Source of the DNA: Prevotella sp. E13-17
GTDB lineage: Bacteria > Bacteroidota > Bacteroidia > Bacteroidales > Bacteroidaceae
DNA: 64,000 bases
NCBI RefSeq assembly: GCF_022024035.1
Contig: NZ_CP091787.1
Coordinates: 1,426,001 to 1,490,000, forward strand
Reading direction: 5' to 3'
Shown: one piece after another, positions 46,589 through 54,701 of the stretch
Layout of the letters: the number at the start of each line of letters is the position of its first letter
Numbering within the stretch: position 1 is the first letter of the stretch
The notes under the pieces: model-generated
What the model was told of the DNA's origin: nothing
What the model saw: only the letters and a program-made list of their open reading frames with translations
Database searches by the model: none
Program-made: the position numbers and the translations under genes

Positions 46589-47900
46589 CAACGGAAGGGG
46601 TGAACCTTTCGACGCTGCTTTGCACTTGGGGAACTTGAAAAAGTTGTCTGCAAAACCTCTGTGCGAGCTTGATCTTGCTGAACATCCCAACTTGCTGATA
46701 TTCCCTTCAGATTTCAAAGTCAATGGTGATGACATCGGCAATCAGCACATCTTTACAATAGACGAGAATCGTCTTTTGACAGGAAATATCATGGGATTCA
46801 TCGGTTATAACAACACACAGGTTAGCATTCGTTCACGTTTCGCCACGAATGATACTAATGACTACTTTCTGCACTACATGCTCCAGCGTGTTTTCGCTAT
46901 CAATCTATTTGATCTCAAGTTTGGAACTAACAATGAGGGGGTATTCAATTTCCTCATCTATCTCTTCCCGGAATTTTTAAAGCGTGCTATACGTCAAGGT
47001 GTCTATAAAGAATACCAAACGAGAAATTACAATGATGCTAACGTGAAAGGAAGGATAGATATTGCTAGGCATATCCGTCAAAACATTTCTTTTACTGGGA
47101 AAATAGCATACACAACAAGAGAATATTCAACTGACAACCATGTTACCCAACTTGTTCGGCATACTATTGAATATCTAGCCGTCCATCCTTTGGGTAGCAA
47201 TGTCCTCTATAACGATGAGGAAACTCGTAATGCAGTAAGCGGAATATGTCAAGCAACGCCAACATATAATCGTAAAGAACTTCGGAGTGTCATCAATTGC
47301 AACCTCCGGCCTTTAAGCCACCCATTTTTCATAGAATACCGTAACTTGCAACTTCTCTGCTTGCAAATACTTCAACATGAAGAAATAAGGTATGGTAACG
47401 ATAATAATAATCAAATATATGGCATCCTTTATGACGGTGCATGGTTGTGGGAAGAGTATTTAAATACCGTGTTAAGGGATATTGGGTTTCTGCATCCTAA
47501 AAACAAAATAGGTGAAGGTGGAATACATATATTCACAGACAAAGTTGGCCGTGAGAAAGCGATGCCTGATTATCATAGGTCAGACATAGTGCTTGATGCA
47601 AAATACAAGCGATATTCAGACTGGAGTGCAGTGTCACGCGATGACAGGAACCAATTAATAGCCTATATGCATTTGTATAATACAGTAAATAGCGGCTTTA
47701 TAGTGCCACTGGAAAATTCTGACATTAAAATGACAAGGTCTCTTAGTGGTCGTGGAGGGACAATGTCAATTATTGGAATGAATGTTTCTACAATCTGCGA
47801 CAATTTTAAAGATTTCTGTTCGCATATGGCAAAGGAAGAAAAGTTGCTTAAAGAGAAAATCGCTCAGATTTGTGATTGTAGCCGTATAGAACACACGTAA
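46560..47900 (+). CDS. mcrC: McrC-like nuclease subunit
   Basis: The frame is open from 46479 inside mcrB, but the ATG pair at 46560-46565 is the likely start, giving 447 aa and a 29-bp overlap. A beta-rich N-terminal half (FIGYNNTQVSIRSRF) is followed by the C-terminal PD-(D/E)xK nuclease: MPDYHRSDIVLDAKYK with D337 and the D346-A-K348 site. McrC is the nuclease subunit that stimulates McrB and cuts DNA carrying modified cytosine or other marks. The key residues are present. Confidence 0.87.
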   Translation: MMKLIKTTDNNGRGEPFDAALHLGNLKKLSAKPLCELDLAEHPNLLIFPSDFKVNGDDIGNQHIFTIDENRLLTGNIMGFIGYNNTQVSIRSRFATNDTNDYFLHYMLQRVFAINLFDLKFGTNNEGVFNFLIYLFPEFLKRAIRQGVYKEYQTRNYNDANVKGRIDIARHIRQNISFTGKIAYTTREYSTDNHVTQLVRHTIEYLAVHPLGSNVLYNDEETRNAVSGICQATPTYNRKELRSVINCNLRPLSHPFFIEYRNLQLLCLQILQHEEIRYGNDNNNQIYGILYDGAWLWEEYLNTVLRDIGFLHPKNKIGEGGIHIFTDKVGREKAMPDYHRSDIVLDAKYKRYSDWSAVSRDDRNQLIAYMHLYNTVNSGFIVPLENSDIKMTRSLSGRGGTMSIIGMNVSTICDNFKDFCSHMAKEEKLLKEKIAQICDCSRIEHT

Positions 47901-47986
47901 AGAAATAGAGGCAACTAAAAATAGTAGGAACTGAAAACCATTTATTGTATAAAATGGTGACAAAAGAGATTATTAACAAAAAATGA

Positions 47987-49054
47987 ATGATTATGAATAA
48001 TCCAACACGCACAACAAACAGACTTCACTTTGAAGATTTTCCTTGGCAACGTTTCGAAGAGCTGGTTTTTGAAATAGTTTACAGAAAATATAAATGGGGT
48101 GAACTTTCTCCAATAGGTCAAAAGGGGAAAGATGGCGGAGTAGACATTTGGGGTGTTGACACGGAAGAAACTACTTGGTACATTCAATGTAAGAATCATC
48201 AGTCTTTCACAAAGGCAGACGCACAGGCTGCAATTGACAAGATTGTTGGCAATTACGAAATTGCCAAGAGCTGTATGCTGCTCATTGCTCTTGCTTGCAA
48301 CATTACTACTGATACACTCCAATTCATAAAATCATATAGTGAGGAAAGAGGATTCAACGGAAGTGATGTGTGGGTTGGGACGAAACTTGAAACGATGCTT
48401 TATAGTGACTATAAAGATTTGCTATATAAGTTTTTTGGTATAGAGACAGAGCACAATAGGAACATTAAAAAAGTTGTTAACGGAAACAAGGTGAGGCAGG
48501 AAGTCGAAAAGATATTGCTGCAGAAAGTCAATTGGACACCAGAGATAAGAATGGAAATAGCCAGAGATCCTTCAAAACAATTCAGATTTGAAAAGGTTGT
48601 TATACGTTCTGTTGATGATGTTGATGATTCCTATGGTGAGAATGCCAGCTATTGTGAGATCTGTCCTTATCAATTAACTGACGTTGGTATTGAGTTCCTG
48701 GATTTATATTGGGACAATTACAGAATAGCAATTGACATAGATACTAAATGTTGGAGAAGAATAAAGGACGATGACAATTTGCAGGAAAACGAATTTGACA
48801 TACGTGCTGAGCATGTGGCTCTCCTTCCATATTATTGTATTATAAGCATTATGGAGAAAGGAGATGATTATTCTGACTATCCTGTTCTAATCTGTGGATT
48901 TGAGTTTAATAACACTCCGTTTTTACGCTACTATTATAAACACAAGGCATCAAAAGTCGATTTAGTTGAGGGGAAACCATTAAGTATTTCAGATTTATCC
49001 ATGCTAATAGATGAGATTGAAAAGGAATATGTTGATGATATCAGTAATACCTGA
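47987..49054 (+). CDS. Mrr-like restriction endonuclease
   Basis: 355 aa. The N-terminal domain (about 14-125) is a PD-(D/E)xK nuclease of the Mrr type: Glu in FEELVFEIVYRKY (24-25), D53 in KGKDGGVDIWG and Q67-x-K69 in WYIQCKNH. Residues 130-355 form a second domain, beta-rich and acidic, not recognised. It follows mcrC by 86 bp on the same strand with similar A+T-rich DNA, so it probably belongs to the cassette as a second nuclease. Confidence 0.75.
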   Translation: MIMNNPTRTTNRLHFEDFPWQRFEELVFEIVYRKYKWGELSPIGQKGKDGGVDIWGVDTEETTWYIQCKNHQSFTKADAQAAIDKIVGNYEIAKSCMLLIALACNITTDTLQFIKSYSEERGFNGSDVWVGTKLETMLYSDYKDLLYKFFGIETEHNRNIKKVVNGNKVRQEVEKILLQKVNWTPEIRMEIARDPSKQFRFEKVVIRSVDDVDDSYGENASYCEICPYQLTDVGIEFLDLYWDNYRIAIDIDTKCWRRIKDDDNLQENEFDIRAEHVALLPYYCIISIMEKGDDYSDYPVLICGFEFNNTPFLRYYYKHKASKVDLVEGKPLSISDLSMLIDEIEKEYVDDISNT

Positions 49055-49058
49055 AAAC

Positions 49059-49684
49059 TATTTTTCAGAATCAACACTCAGCCATCTGAAGCCACAGCAA
49101 GGCTTGTTAGAGCGTTACCAATGTCGTGCGATTGATGTGACGCTGGCTGCCAAGTTGACGCTAACGTATGGCAAGTATCATCTTGCGTTGCTTCACAGGC
49201 TGCTAGCTATGAGCGAGGAGCAGACAACGTATCAGCAGGCAGAGCAACAGTCGGGCAATGATGCGCTCGACCTTAGTCGCTTCGCTTGCGAAGAATCAGA
49301 TGACCATTTTCCATTCGTCGCCAGCGGACTTCTTGCGTCCCTATGGTAGCAAGCGACCTGAGGTCGAGCGTATGCACACACAAGAGGAAAGTACAGATGA
49401 ATCTATCGCCACATATAGGGAGTTCAAACGGCTCTTAGAGGAATATGCCGACGAATACTTTGTGCCAAGCGTGGTGGAGGAGTTCTGCAAGAGGGTGTAT
49501 GCTCTTAGGATTATGTTTGCCCCTTGGCTTACGCCGTACCCCCGATTAACGGGGGGGCTCAAAGGTACCAGCAAGGCAGGATAGATTACGACACCTTTTG
49601 CCAGGAATTCCAAGAACTTAGTTCTTAAGACTCGCTACGTTCATATAAGCGGCAAAGCCGAGCGGGACGAACGGTAAGCGCACA
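49059..49684 (+). pseudogene. Truncated and interrupted copy 1 of an unknown gene
   Basis: The frame YFSESTLSHLKPQQGL...EEQTTYQQ (49059-49238) matches copy 2 (50729 onward) almost throughout. It then departs for about 327 bp, and the match resumes at 49566 with YQQGRIDYDTFCQEFQELSS and a stop at 49626-49628. The 44-bp block at 49622-49665 is identical to one after copy 2. The inserted part holds the inverted repeat CGCTCGACCT/AGGTCGAGCG (49264 and 49361), an ORF-like stretch, and a CCCCCG/CGGGGG hairpin (49539-49555). The 5' end is missing, cut by the Mrr-like gene end at 49054. Further debris follows up to 49743. Confidence 0.55.
49622..49665 (+). repeat. 44-bp direct repeat, left copy
   Basis: Identical over 44 bp to 50956-50999, starting TTCTTAAGACTCGCTACG and ending GCCGAGCGG. 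It lies about 80 bp left of the zeta-toxin pair. Confidence 0.85.
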
Positions 49685-49743
49685 CCCCTCAACGGCAGAC
49701 GGCTCAGAATGTATATCGCCTCGATGCGCGAGGTGGTGGATTT

Positions 49744-50352
49744 CTACAAGTCTTTAGGATTTAAATCGTTGAATGACTGTTCAAATTGTTGCTTGAACCA
49801 CAATGGTGGGTTGTCTTCAATTTTGTGAATACGGCTCTTCGCGATGTGCAGGGCGACAATATGGCCATAGTCTGAGTTCCCATCAACAAAAGTCAGATTC
49901 TCGAATATGTGCAGATGCTGCTTGGCCTTTGCAAGACCCTCTGTGAAGTTGAAACGTATCACTTCGTCTGTTACATCATGCCCGCCAGTTTGCGCTCTTA
50001 ACTTTACTCTGCTAACGCTTTCATCTTCTGAAAGCAGTCCAAAATAGCATAAGGAAATTTTGAACTGTGCCGCCTTGAACTCATTTACCATGTTGACTAC
50101 CATATCGCTGGAAAAATTGGTCTCGAAAGCGAAATCTGTTCTATCCTCTAATGCTTTCGCCTTCTGTTTTTCCAATTCTGAAGCTACAGTGCCGCTAACC
50201 CAGCGGTCAGGCCAGTCAGGGTGTTCTCTGCGTAGATTCAGCATGAGTTTGTCGCCGTCGAAGGAATGTGTGCTTACGTAGAGTGGACACAAGCGGCTTT
50301 TCCCTGCTCCATTTGGACCGGCAATGATGGTGAGTTCAGGGCGACGTTCCAT
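49744..50352 (-). CDS. Zeta-toxin-like kinase
   Basis: 202 aa. P-loop GPNGAGKS (12-19), the DGD near 32-34, and FETN (76-79) match the zeta-toxin/UDP-sugar kinase family, which phosphorylates UDP-N-acetylglucosamine and so blocks wall synthesis. Residues after about 110 are less typical. Its start overlaps the stop of the next-upstream gene by 1 bp (TAATG), so the two are translated together. The pair is enclosed by direct repeats. Confidence 0.8.
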   Translation of the reverse strand: MERRPELTIIAGPNGAGKSRLCPLYVSTHSFDGDKLMLNLRREHPDWPDRWVSGTVASELEKQKAKALEDRTDFAFETNFSSDMVVNMVNEFKAAQFKISLCYFGLLSEDESVSRVKLRAQTGGHDVTDEVIRFNFTEGLAKAKQHLHIFENLTFVDGNSDYGHIVALHIAKSRIHKIEDNPPLWFKQQFEQSFNDLNPKDL

Positions 50353-50633
50353 TATCGTGCAATAAGATAGGAATAACGTCCCTGGCCAGGTTGCGCTGTG
50401 CGATGAAGCACGTGATATGTACGTGTCTTGCGGTCAAGGCTCACGCGATCCTCGCTGCCGTCAGGGTTTGCAAGGTAAATATTTCCCTCTTTATCGAAAA
50501 AAGGTACAGAAACACCTTGCTGCCATGCCTCTAAGTAGATTTTCTCCACTTCTTGACGCACAGCCTCGTTCACCTCCTTGACGGTCTTTCCGTTGGGCAG
50601 TTCAATATTTTCCAGTTCCTTATATGTGCACAT
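50352..50633 (-). CDS. Small partner protein, probable antitoxin
   Basis: 93 aa, acidic in the first half (ELPNGKTVKEVNEAVRQEVEKIYLEAW), then a beta-rich basic half (YLANPDGSEDRVSLDRKTRTYHVL). It precedes the zeta-like kinase with a TAATG overlap. Antitoxins of zeta proteins are small helical partners; the match to epsilon is not clear, so the role comes from gene order. Confidence 0.6.
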   Translation of the reverse strand: MCTYKELENIELPNGKTVKEVNEAVRQEVEKIYLEAWQQGVSVPFFDKEGNIYLANPDGSEDRVSLDRKTRTYHVLHRTAQPGQGRYSYLIAR

Positions 50634-50653
50634 AAAAACACTTTCGTTGTTGT

Positions 50654-50962
50654 TTGGTCACAAAATTACTAATTTTTCTTGAGAACAGAGGAATATTCGG
50701 CGGAAATTACCAAAATTTAATAAAAAAATACTTCTCTGAAACAACGCTCAATCACTTTAAACCCCAACAGGGATTGACAGAGCGTTATCAACGACGTGCC
50801 ATTGATGTGACGCTGGCTGCCAAGTTGACGCTGACGTATGGCAAGTATCATCTGGCTATGCTTCACAGACAGTTGGCCATGAGCGAGGAACAGACAACGT
50901 ATCAGCAGGGCAGGATAAACTATGCGATGTTCTGCCTCGAATATCTGGAACTCAATTCTTAA
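50654..50962 (+). CDS. Unknown protein, copy 2 of the duplicated gene
   Basis: 102 aa if the ATG at 50654 is used. The part from 50729 (YFSETTLNHFKPQQGLTERY to YLELNS) is the clear homologue of copy 1 and is mostly helical (RAIDVTLAAKLTLTYGKYHLAM). The first 25 codons are unlike copy 1. The 44-bp repeat at 50956-50999 overlaps its stop. No family was recognised; it may be a fragment too. Confidence 0.45.
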   Translation: MVTKLLIFLENRGIFGGNYQNLIKKYFSETTLNHFKPQQGLTERYQRRAIDVTLAAKLTLTYGKYHLAMLHRQLAMSEEQTTYQQGRINYAMFCLEYLELNS

Positions 50963-50999
50963 GACTCGCTACGTTCATATAAGCGGCAAAGCCGAGCGG
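50956..50999 (+). repeat. 44-bp direct repeat, right copy
   Basis: Identical over 44 bp to 49622-49665. Together with the surrounding ~180-bp homology the two copies enclose the zeta-toxin pair. Confidence 0.85.
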
Positions 51000-51090
51000 T
51001 ACCTTTACGCATGATAATGGACTACAAAAGCGGCTGGGTTGTTCATCATCGGGTGTTCTGTTCTTGGTCGGGATAGGAACGGTTTCGCAC

Positions 51091-51350
51091 TGTCATAGTG
51101 CTGCTTTCGTCTTGTTATAGTTTCGCTTTTGCGTTGTCATAGCTTTACTTTTGATGTCCGTCCAGCCCCTAGAAGTGGCGCATCCAGCCCCTGGAACGGG
51201 TCGTTTTAGCCCCTGGATACGGTCCTTCTAAGGGCTGGGTGTAGAGCATCCAGGGGCTAGACCAGAAATGATAGCTTCGGTTTTAGACTTTAGAAACGCC
51301 TCTTCTAGACTTTAGAATACGTGCATTTAGACTTAAAAACGACCTTCTCT
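51091..51350. repeat. 22-bp periodic degenerate array
   Basis: An AG anchor recurs with A at 51097, 51119, 51141, 51164, 51186, 51208, 51230, 51252, 51273, then 51285, 51307 and 51329. Most steps are 22 bp. The core changes along the array: TGTCATAG (three units), CCAGCCCCTGG-like (five units, two in reversed sense), then TAGACTTTAGAA (three units). Each core is followed by about 10 bp that differ between units. 22 is not a multiple of three, so it is not coding. The gap 50963-51355 holds this array and nothing else recognised. Confidence 0.7.
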
Positions 51351-51355
51351 GAATT

Positions 51356-51571
51356 CTAATCCCTTACTCCACAGTCTATTTTTACTTGGCAGTAGGCGTT
51401 TTTCTTGGTTTTTCGATGATGTCGTTGTAGCCATAGGCTGTTTGTTGGTTGTACTTCAGAAAAAAGGCAAACTAGTTTCCCTTTTTCTGAAGCACGATTG
51501 ACAGACAGATGAGCTTGTAGCTCATCAACAACAATATCAGCGGCTTTTATGAGGTTTTTGTTATTCAACAA
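51356..51571 (-). CDS. Small ORF beside the 22-bp array
   Basis: 71 aa from an ATG at 51571. The N-terminal half has a helix (NLIKAADIVVDELQAHLSV) and the rest is basic. It lies just past the purM terminator (51582-51622) and directly abuts the array on its 3' side. No family was recognised and it may not be expressed. Confidence 0.3.
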   Translation of the reverse strand: MLNNKNLIKAADIVVDELQAHLSVNRASEKGKLVCLFSEVQPTNSLWLQRHHRKTKKNAYCQVKIDCGVRD

Positions 51572-51581
51572 GGTGTTCTAT

Positions 51582-51622
51582 AAAAACAAAAAAAGCAGAC
51601 TCTCCAAATGGTAGCCTGCTTT
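51582..51622 (-). terminator. Terminator of the purM operon
   Basis: On the minus strand AAAGCAGGCT and AGTCTGCTTT form a 10-bp stem with one mismatch (51592-51622), followed by TTTTTTTGTTTT. It lies about 25 bp past the purM stop. Confidence 0.8.
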
Positions 51623-51647
51623 CTTTAATTGAGGGGAGATTCCTCAT

Positions 51648-52811
51648 TTAGTAATTAAATTCTCCAAATTCGCTCTTGATGGTGAGACTCTTCTTGCCTT
51701 CTTCGATGTGACCCACAATCTGTGCATCGATGTTGAAAGATTTAGAGAGTTCGATAACTTTTTGGGCAACCTCTGGGCGAACATAGATTTCCATGCGATG
51801 ACCCATGTTGAATACTTGATACATCTCCTTCCAATCGGTGCCGGAACATTCGTGAATGGCACGGAAAAGTGGTGGCACGGGGAACATGTTGTCCTTGATG
51901 ACGCGACAGTTTTCGCTGACAAAATGTAGTACCTTGGTCTGAGCACCACCAGTGCAGTGCACCATGCCGTGGATTTCGGGACGCAGCTCGTCGAGCAGCT
52001 TCTTGATGACGGGAGCATAGGTGCGGGTGGGCGAGAGCACCAACTGACCAGCATTGACAGGAGAACCGTCAACGCTGTCTGTGAGCTTATATTTTCCGCT
52101 GTAAACCAACTCGTCGGGCACTGCGTGGTCAAAACTTTCGGGGTAGTTCTCTGCCAGATATTTGGCAAATACGTCATGACGTGCCGAGGTGAGTCCGTTG
52201 CTGCCCATACCGCCATTGTAGCGTTTCTCATAGGTTGCCTGACCTGTTGACGAGAGACCAACGATGACGTCGCCAGGACGGATGTTGGCATTGTCAATGA
52301 CATCGTTGCGCTTCATGCGGCAGGTCACGGTAGAGTCCACAATGATGGTGCGTACCAAGTCGCCCACATCGGCTGTCTCGCCACCAGTGGGGTAGATGCC
52401 AATGCCCATCTCGCGCAGCTCGGACAGCAATTCGTCCGTACCATTTATGATGGCCGAGATGACTTCACCCGGCACCAACATCTTGTTGCGTCCGATGGTA
52501 GAAGAAACGAGAATGTTATCGACGGCACCTACGCAAAGAAGGTCGTCGGTGTTCATCACGATGGCATCCTGCGCAATACCTTTCCATACCGACAGGTCGC
52601 CCGTTTCTTTCCAGTACATGTATGCCAGTGAAGACTTAGTGCCAGCACCGTCGGCATGCATGATGTTACAATACTCGGGGTCACCACCCAGAATGTCTGG
52701 GATAATCTTACAGAAGGCTTGAGGAAAAATACCCTTGTCAATGTTCTTGATGGCGTTGTGTACGTCCTCTTTTGCGGCACTTACTCCGCGTTGCATGTAA
52801 CGATTGTTCAT
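51648..52811 (-). CDS. purM: Phosphoribosylformylglycinamidine cyclo-ligase
   Basis: 387 aa, longer than the ~345 of E. coli but typical of Bacteroidetes. It makes aminoimidazole ribotide in purine synthesis using ATP. HADGAGTKSSLAYMYWKETG is the N-terminal phosphate site, AQDAIVMNTDDLLCVGA and GGETADVGDLVRTI are further AIR synthase signatures, and HCTGGAQTKVLHF lies in the C-terminal half. It is last in the purC-to-purM block. Confidence 0.93.
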   Translation of the reverse strand: MNNRYMQRGVSAAKEDVHNAIKNIDKGIFPQAFCKIIPDILGGDPEYCNIMHADGAGTKSSLAYMYWKETGDLSVWKGIAQDAIVMNTDDLLCVGAVDNILVSSTIGRNKMLVPGEVISAIINGTDELLSELREMGIGIYPTGGETADVGDLVRTIIVDSTVTCRMKRNDVIDNANIRPGDVIVGLSSTGQATYEKRYNGGMGSNGLTSARHDVFAKYLAENYPESFDHAVPDELVYSGKYKLTDSVDGSPVNAGQLVLSPTRTYAPVIKKLLDELRPEIHGMVHCTGGAQTKVLHFVSENCRVIKDNMFPVPPLFRAIHECSGTDWKEMYQVFNMGHRMEIYVRPEVAQKVIELSKSFNIDAQIVGHIEEGKKSLTIKSEFGEFNY

Positions 52812-52829
52812 TGAAACTATTGATGATTT

Positions 52830-53405
52830 TTAGAATTTAACTTCTGGTGCTTTTTCTGCTCCTGCGGCAGCTTCAAACTTGTCCATCTTCTCGAAGCCGA
52901 ACATACCGGCAAGGATGTTGTTGGGGAAACGGCGGATGTTGATGTTGTATGCCTGCACAGACTCGTTATACTTGTTGCGAGCCTCGTTGATGCGGTTCTC
53001 TGTGCCTTCCAGTTGTACCTGTAAATCGCGGAAGTTCTCGTTGGCCTTCAGGTCTGGATAAGCCTCGTGGACAGCCAGCAGACGGCTCAGTGCGCTTGAC
53101 AGTTCGCCCTGCGCCTGTTGATATGCTTTGATGTTATCTGCATCAAGTGTGATACTTGTTGCCTTCGAGCGGGCGCTGACCACACCCTCCAGCGTTTCTT
53201 TTTCGTGGGCGGCATAGCCTTTGACAACCTCTACAAGGTTTGGAATCAGATCAGCTCTGCGCTGATAGGCAGATTGTATGTAGGCCAACTGTGTCGTGGT
53301 CTCTTCTTCTGCAGATACCATGCCGTTATATGTTCCTTTTACCCATATTACCAACAGCATGGTAACCACGGCAACAATGATGAGAATAACATAACTTTTT
53401 TTCAT
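52830..53405 (-). CDS. lemA: LemA-family membrane protein
   Basis: 191 aa. A single N-terminal membrane helix (about 4-22, SYVILIIVAVVTMLLVIWV) precedes the LemA helical domain (YNGMVSAEEETTTQLAYIQSAYQRRADLIPNLVEVVKGY). The family's role is unknown, but it often lies with TPM-domain genes as here. It is 28 bp after the TPM gene. Confidence 0.92.
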   Translation of the reverse strand: MKKSYVILIIVAVVTMLLVIWVKGTYNGMVSAEEETTTQLAYIQSAYQRRADLIPNLVEVVKGYAAHEKETLEGVVSARSKATSITLDADNIKAYQQAQGELSSALSRLLAVHEAYPDLKANENFRDLQVQLEGTENRINEARNKYNESVQAYNINIRRFPNNILAGMFGFEKMDKFEAAAGAEKAPEVKF

Positions 53406-53433
53406 AACTGTTATTGTTTAATGATTATTTTAT

Positions 53434-54690
53434 TTACCAACTTGAGGTGGCACCGCCGCCACCAGAACTTCCACCGCTGAAACCTCCGCCAAAGCTGCCA
53501 CCGCCAAAGTTGCCACCGCCAAAGCTGCCACCGCCACCAAAGCCTCCGCTGCCAGGGATAATGACGACGGAGGGCGTCTGTCTGGTGAATGGGTTGGCTA
53601 ACACATGGTGGTATGCATAGGTCTTTAGGTTCCATCCATGACGGGCACTAATGAAGAAATATAACACAGTCCATCCTATGAATAAAAGGAAGTAAAGGGT
53701 GAATATTACTGACGGCGCATCAGATTCAATGCTCTTGGCAGGTCTTTCTAATTGTTTCAGATAGGGCAGGTCCTTCTTTTGCAGAAGGTTATAGATGGCA
53801 ACCGACCAATACAGCATGGCACTGTCGGGCTGCTCAACCTTCATGCAGGGTTTGATATAATCCTCTTGTAGTCTGAAGCATTCTACGTCTGTCAAGTCGG
53901 CTTCCAGAGAGCGGCCGGTATGTGTGCGTATCAGATGATCTTTGTAGGCTAAAACGAAGACCAGTCCGCGGTCGTCTTTTCCAACCTTATATGTATCAAA
54001 GATGTCCTGCGCAAAGCGGAAGATGTCTTGGTCTTTTACATGGTTGACAATGATGACGGCAGACTCTATCCCCAGTTCGTCATCCAGTCTTTTCATTTGC
54101 CTGTTGAGCAGTTCTTCTGTCTGGGGCGATATAATGTTGTCGGGGTTTGACACATAGCGACTGCCATCTGTCAGATGTGGCATCGGTATGCTTTGTGCTG
54201 TCCATTCCTTGTCTGTGGGCAGATTGGCTTCGTGGTTGATTTCTGATTGGATGATACTGTAGCTACATGCCGTCAGCTGGGCGATGAGCCCCACGACCAT
54301 CACAACCTTCCATAGTCTAGAGATGGTGCGTTCGGAACCTTTTGTGTCGTCCCATTCCTTCAACACCTCTTTTATTTGGAGTGAGAGGGCTGCTCTATTT
54401 TTCAGGTATAGCGTTTCGTAGTTTTGCCTGATGCTCTCCTTCGAAGGGCTTGTCAGCCTGGTAAAAATGGTTTGCTGACTGGTGATGGACCTCAGATCCT
54501 GCTTGTATGATTGTTCGAGTGTCTTCACCTGATTGTTGAAACGAGAAGCACAAAGAAACAGTTCTTCCTTCTTTCGCTTAATCAGGGCCGTCGCATTTGC
54601 GCTCGTTTTCAGGTCTGCCGTCAGGCAACCTAAAATGATAACCGCAAATGTGCTGGCATATATTCCAAAGACACTCCAAACTTCTGCCAT
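53434..54690 (-). CDS. TPM-domain protein with glycine-rich tail
   Basis: 418 aa. An N-terminal helix (about 5-24) and a long helical region lead to a second helix (about 128-147). The TPM domain follows (about 165-320; YVSNPDNIISPQTEELLNRQM, GLVFVLAYKDHLIRTHTGRSLE), then a third helix (about 340-362) and a tail of GGG, FGGG and GSSGGGG repeats ending in SSW. The tail is like that of other TPM proteins. TPM domains have reported phosphatase activity; the role here is unknown. The ~150-residue N-terminal extension is less common. It lies 11 bp after aroE. Confidence 0.85.
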   Translation of the reverse strand: MAEVWSVFGIYASTFAVIILGCLTADLKTSANATALIKRKKEELFLCASRFNNQVKTLEQSYKQDLRSITSQQTIFTRLTSPSKESIRQNYETLYLKNRAALSLQIKEVLKEWDDTKGSERTISRLWKVVMVVGLIAQLTACSYSIIQSEINHEANLPTDKEWTAQSIPMPHLTDGSRYVSNPDNIISPQTEELLNRQMKRLDDELGIESAVIIVNHVKDQDIFRFAQDIFDTYKVGKDDRGLVFVLAYKDHLIRTHTGRSLEADLTDVECFRLQEDYIKPCMKVEQPDSAMLYWSVAIYNLLQKKDLPYLKQLERPAKSIESDAPSVIFTLYFLLFIGWTVLYFFISARHGWNLKTYAYHHVLANPFTRQTPSVVIIPGSGGFGGGGSFGGGNFGGGSFGGGFSGGSSGGGGATSSW

Positions 54691-54701
54691 TATTCTATTG
54701 C

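Noticed and set aside
49258..49584. 108-aa plus-strand ORF in copy 1
   Set aside because: It lies mainly in the insert, out of frame with the conserved parts, and ends in hairpin sequence; treated as debris.
51091..51350. 22-bp array as a CRISPR or coding repeat
   Set aside because: Cores are only about 8-12 bp and change along the array, no cas genes are present, and 22 is not a multiple of three.
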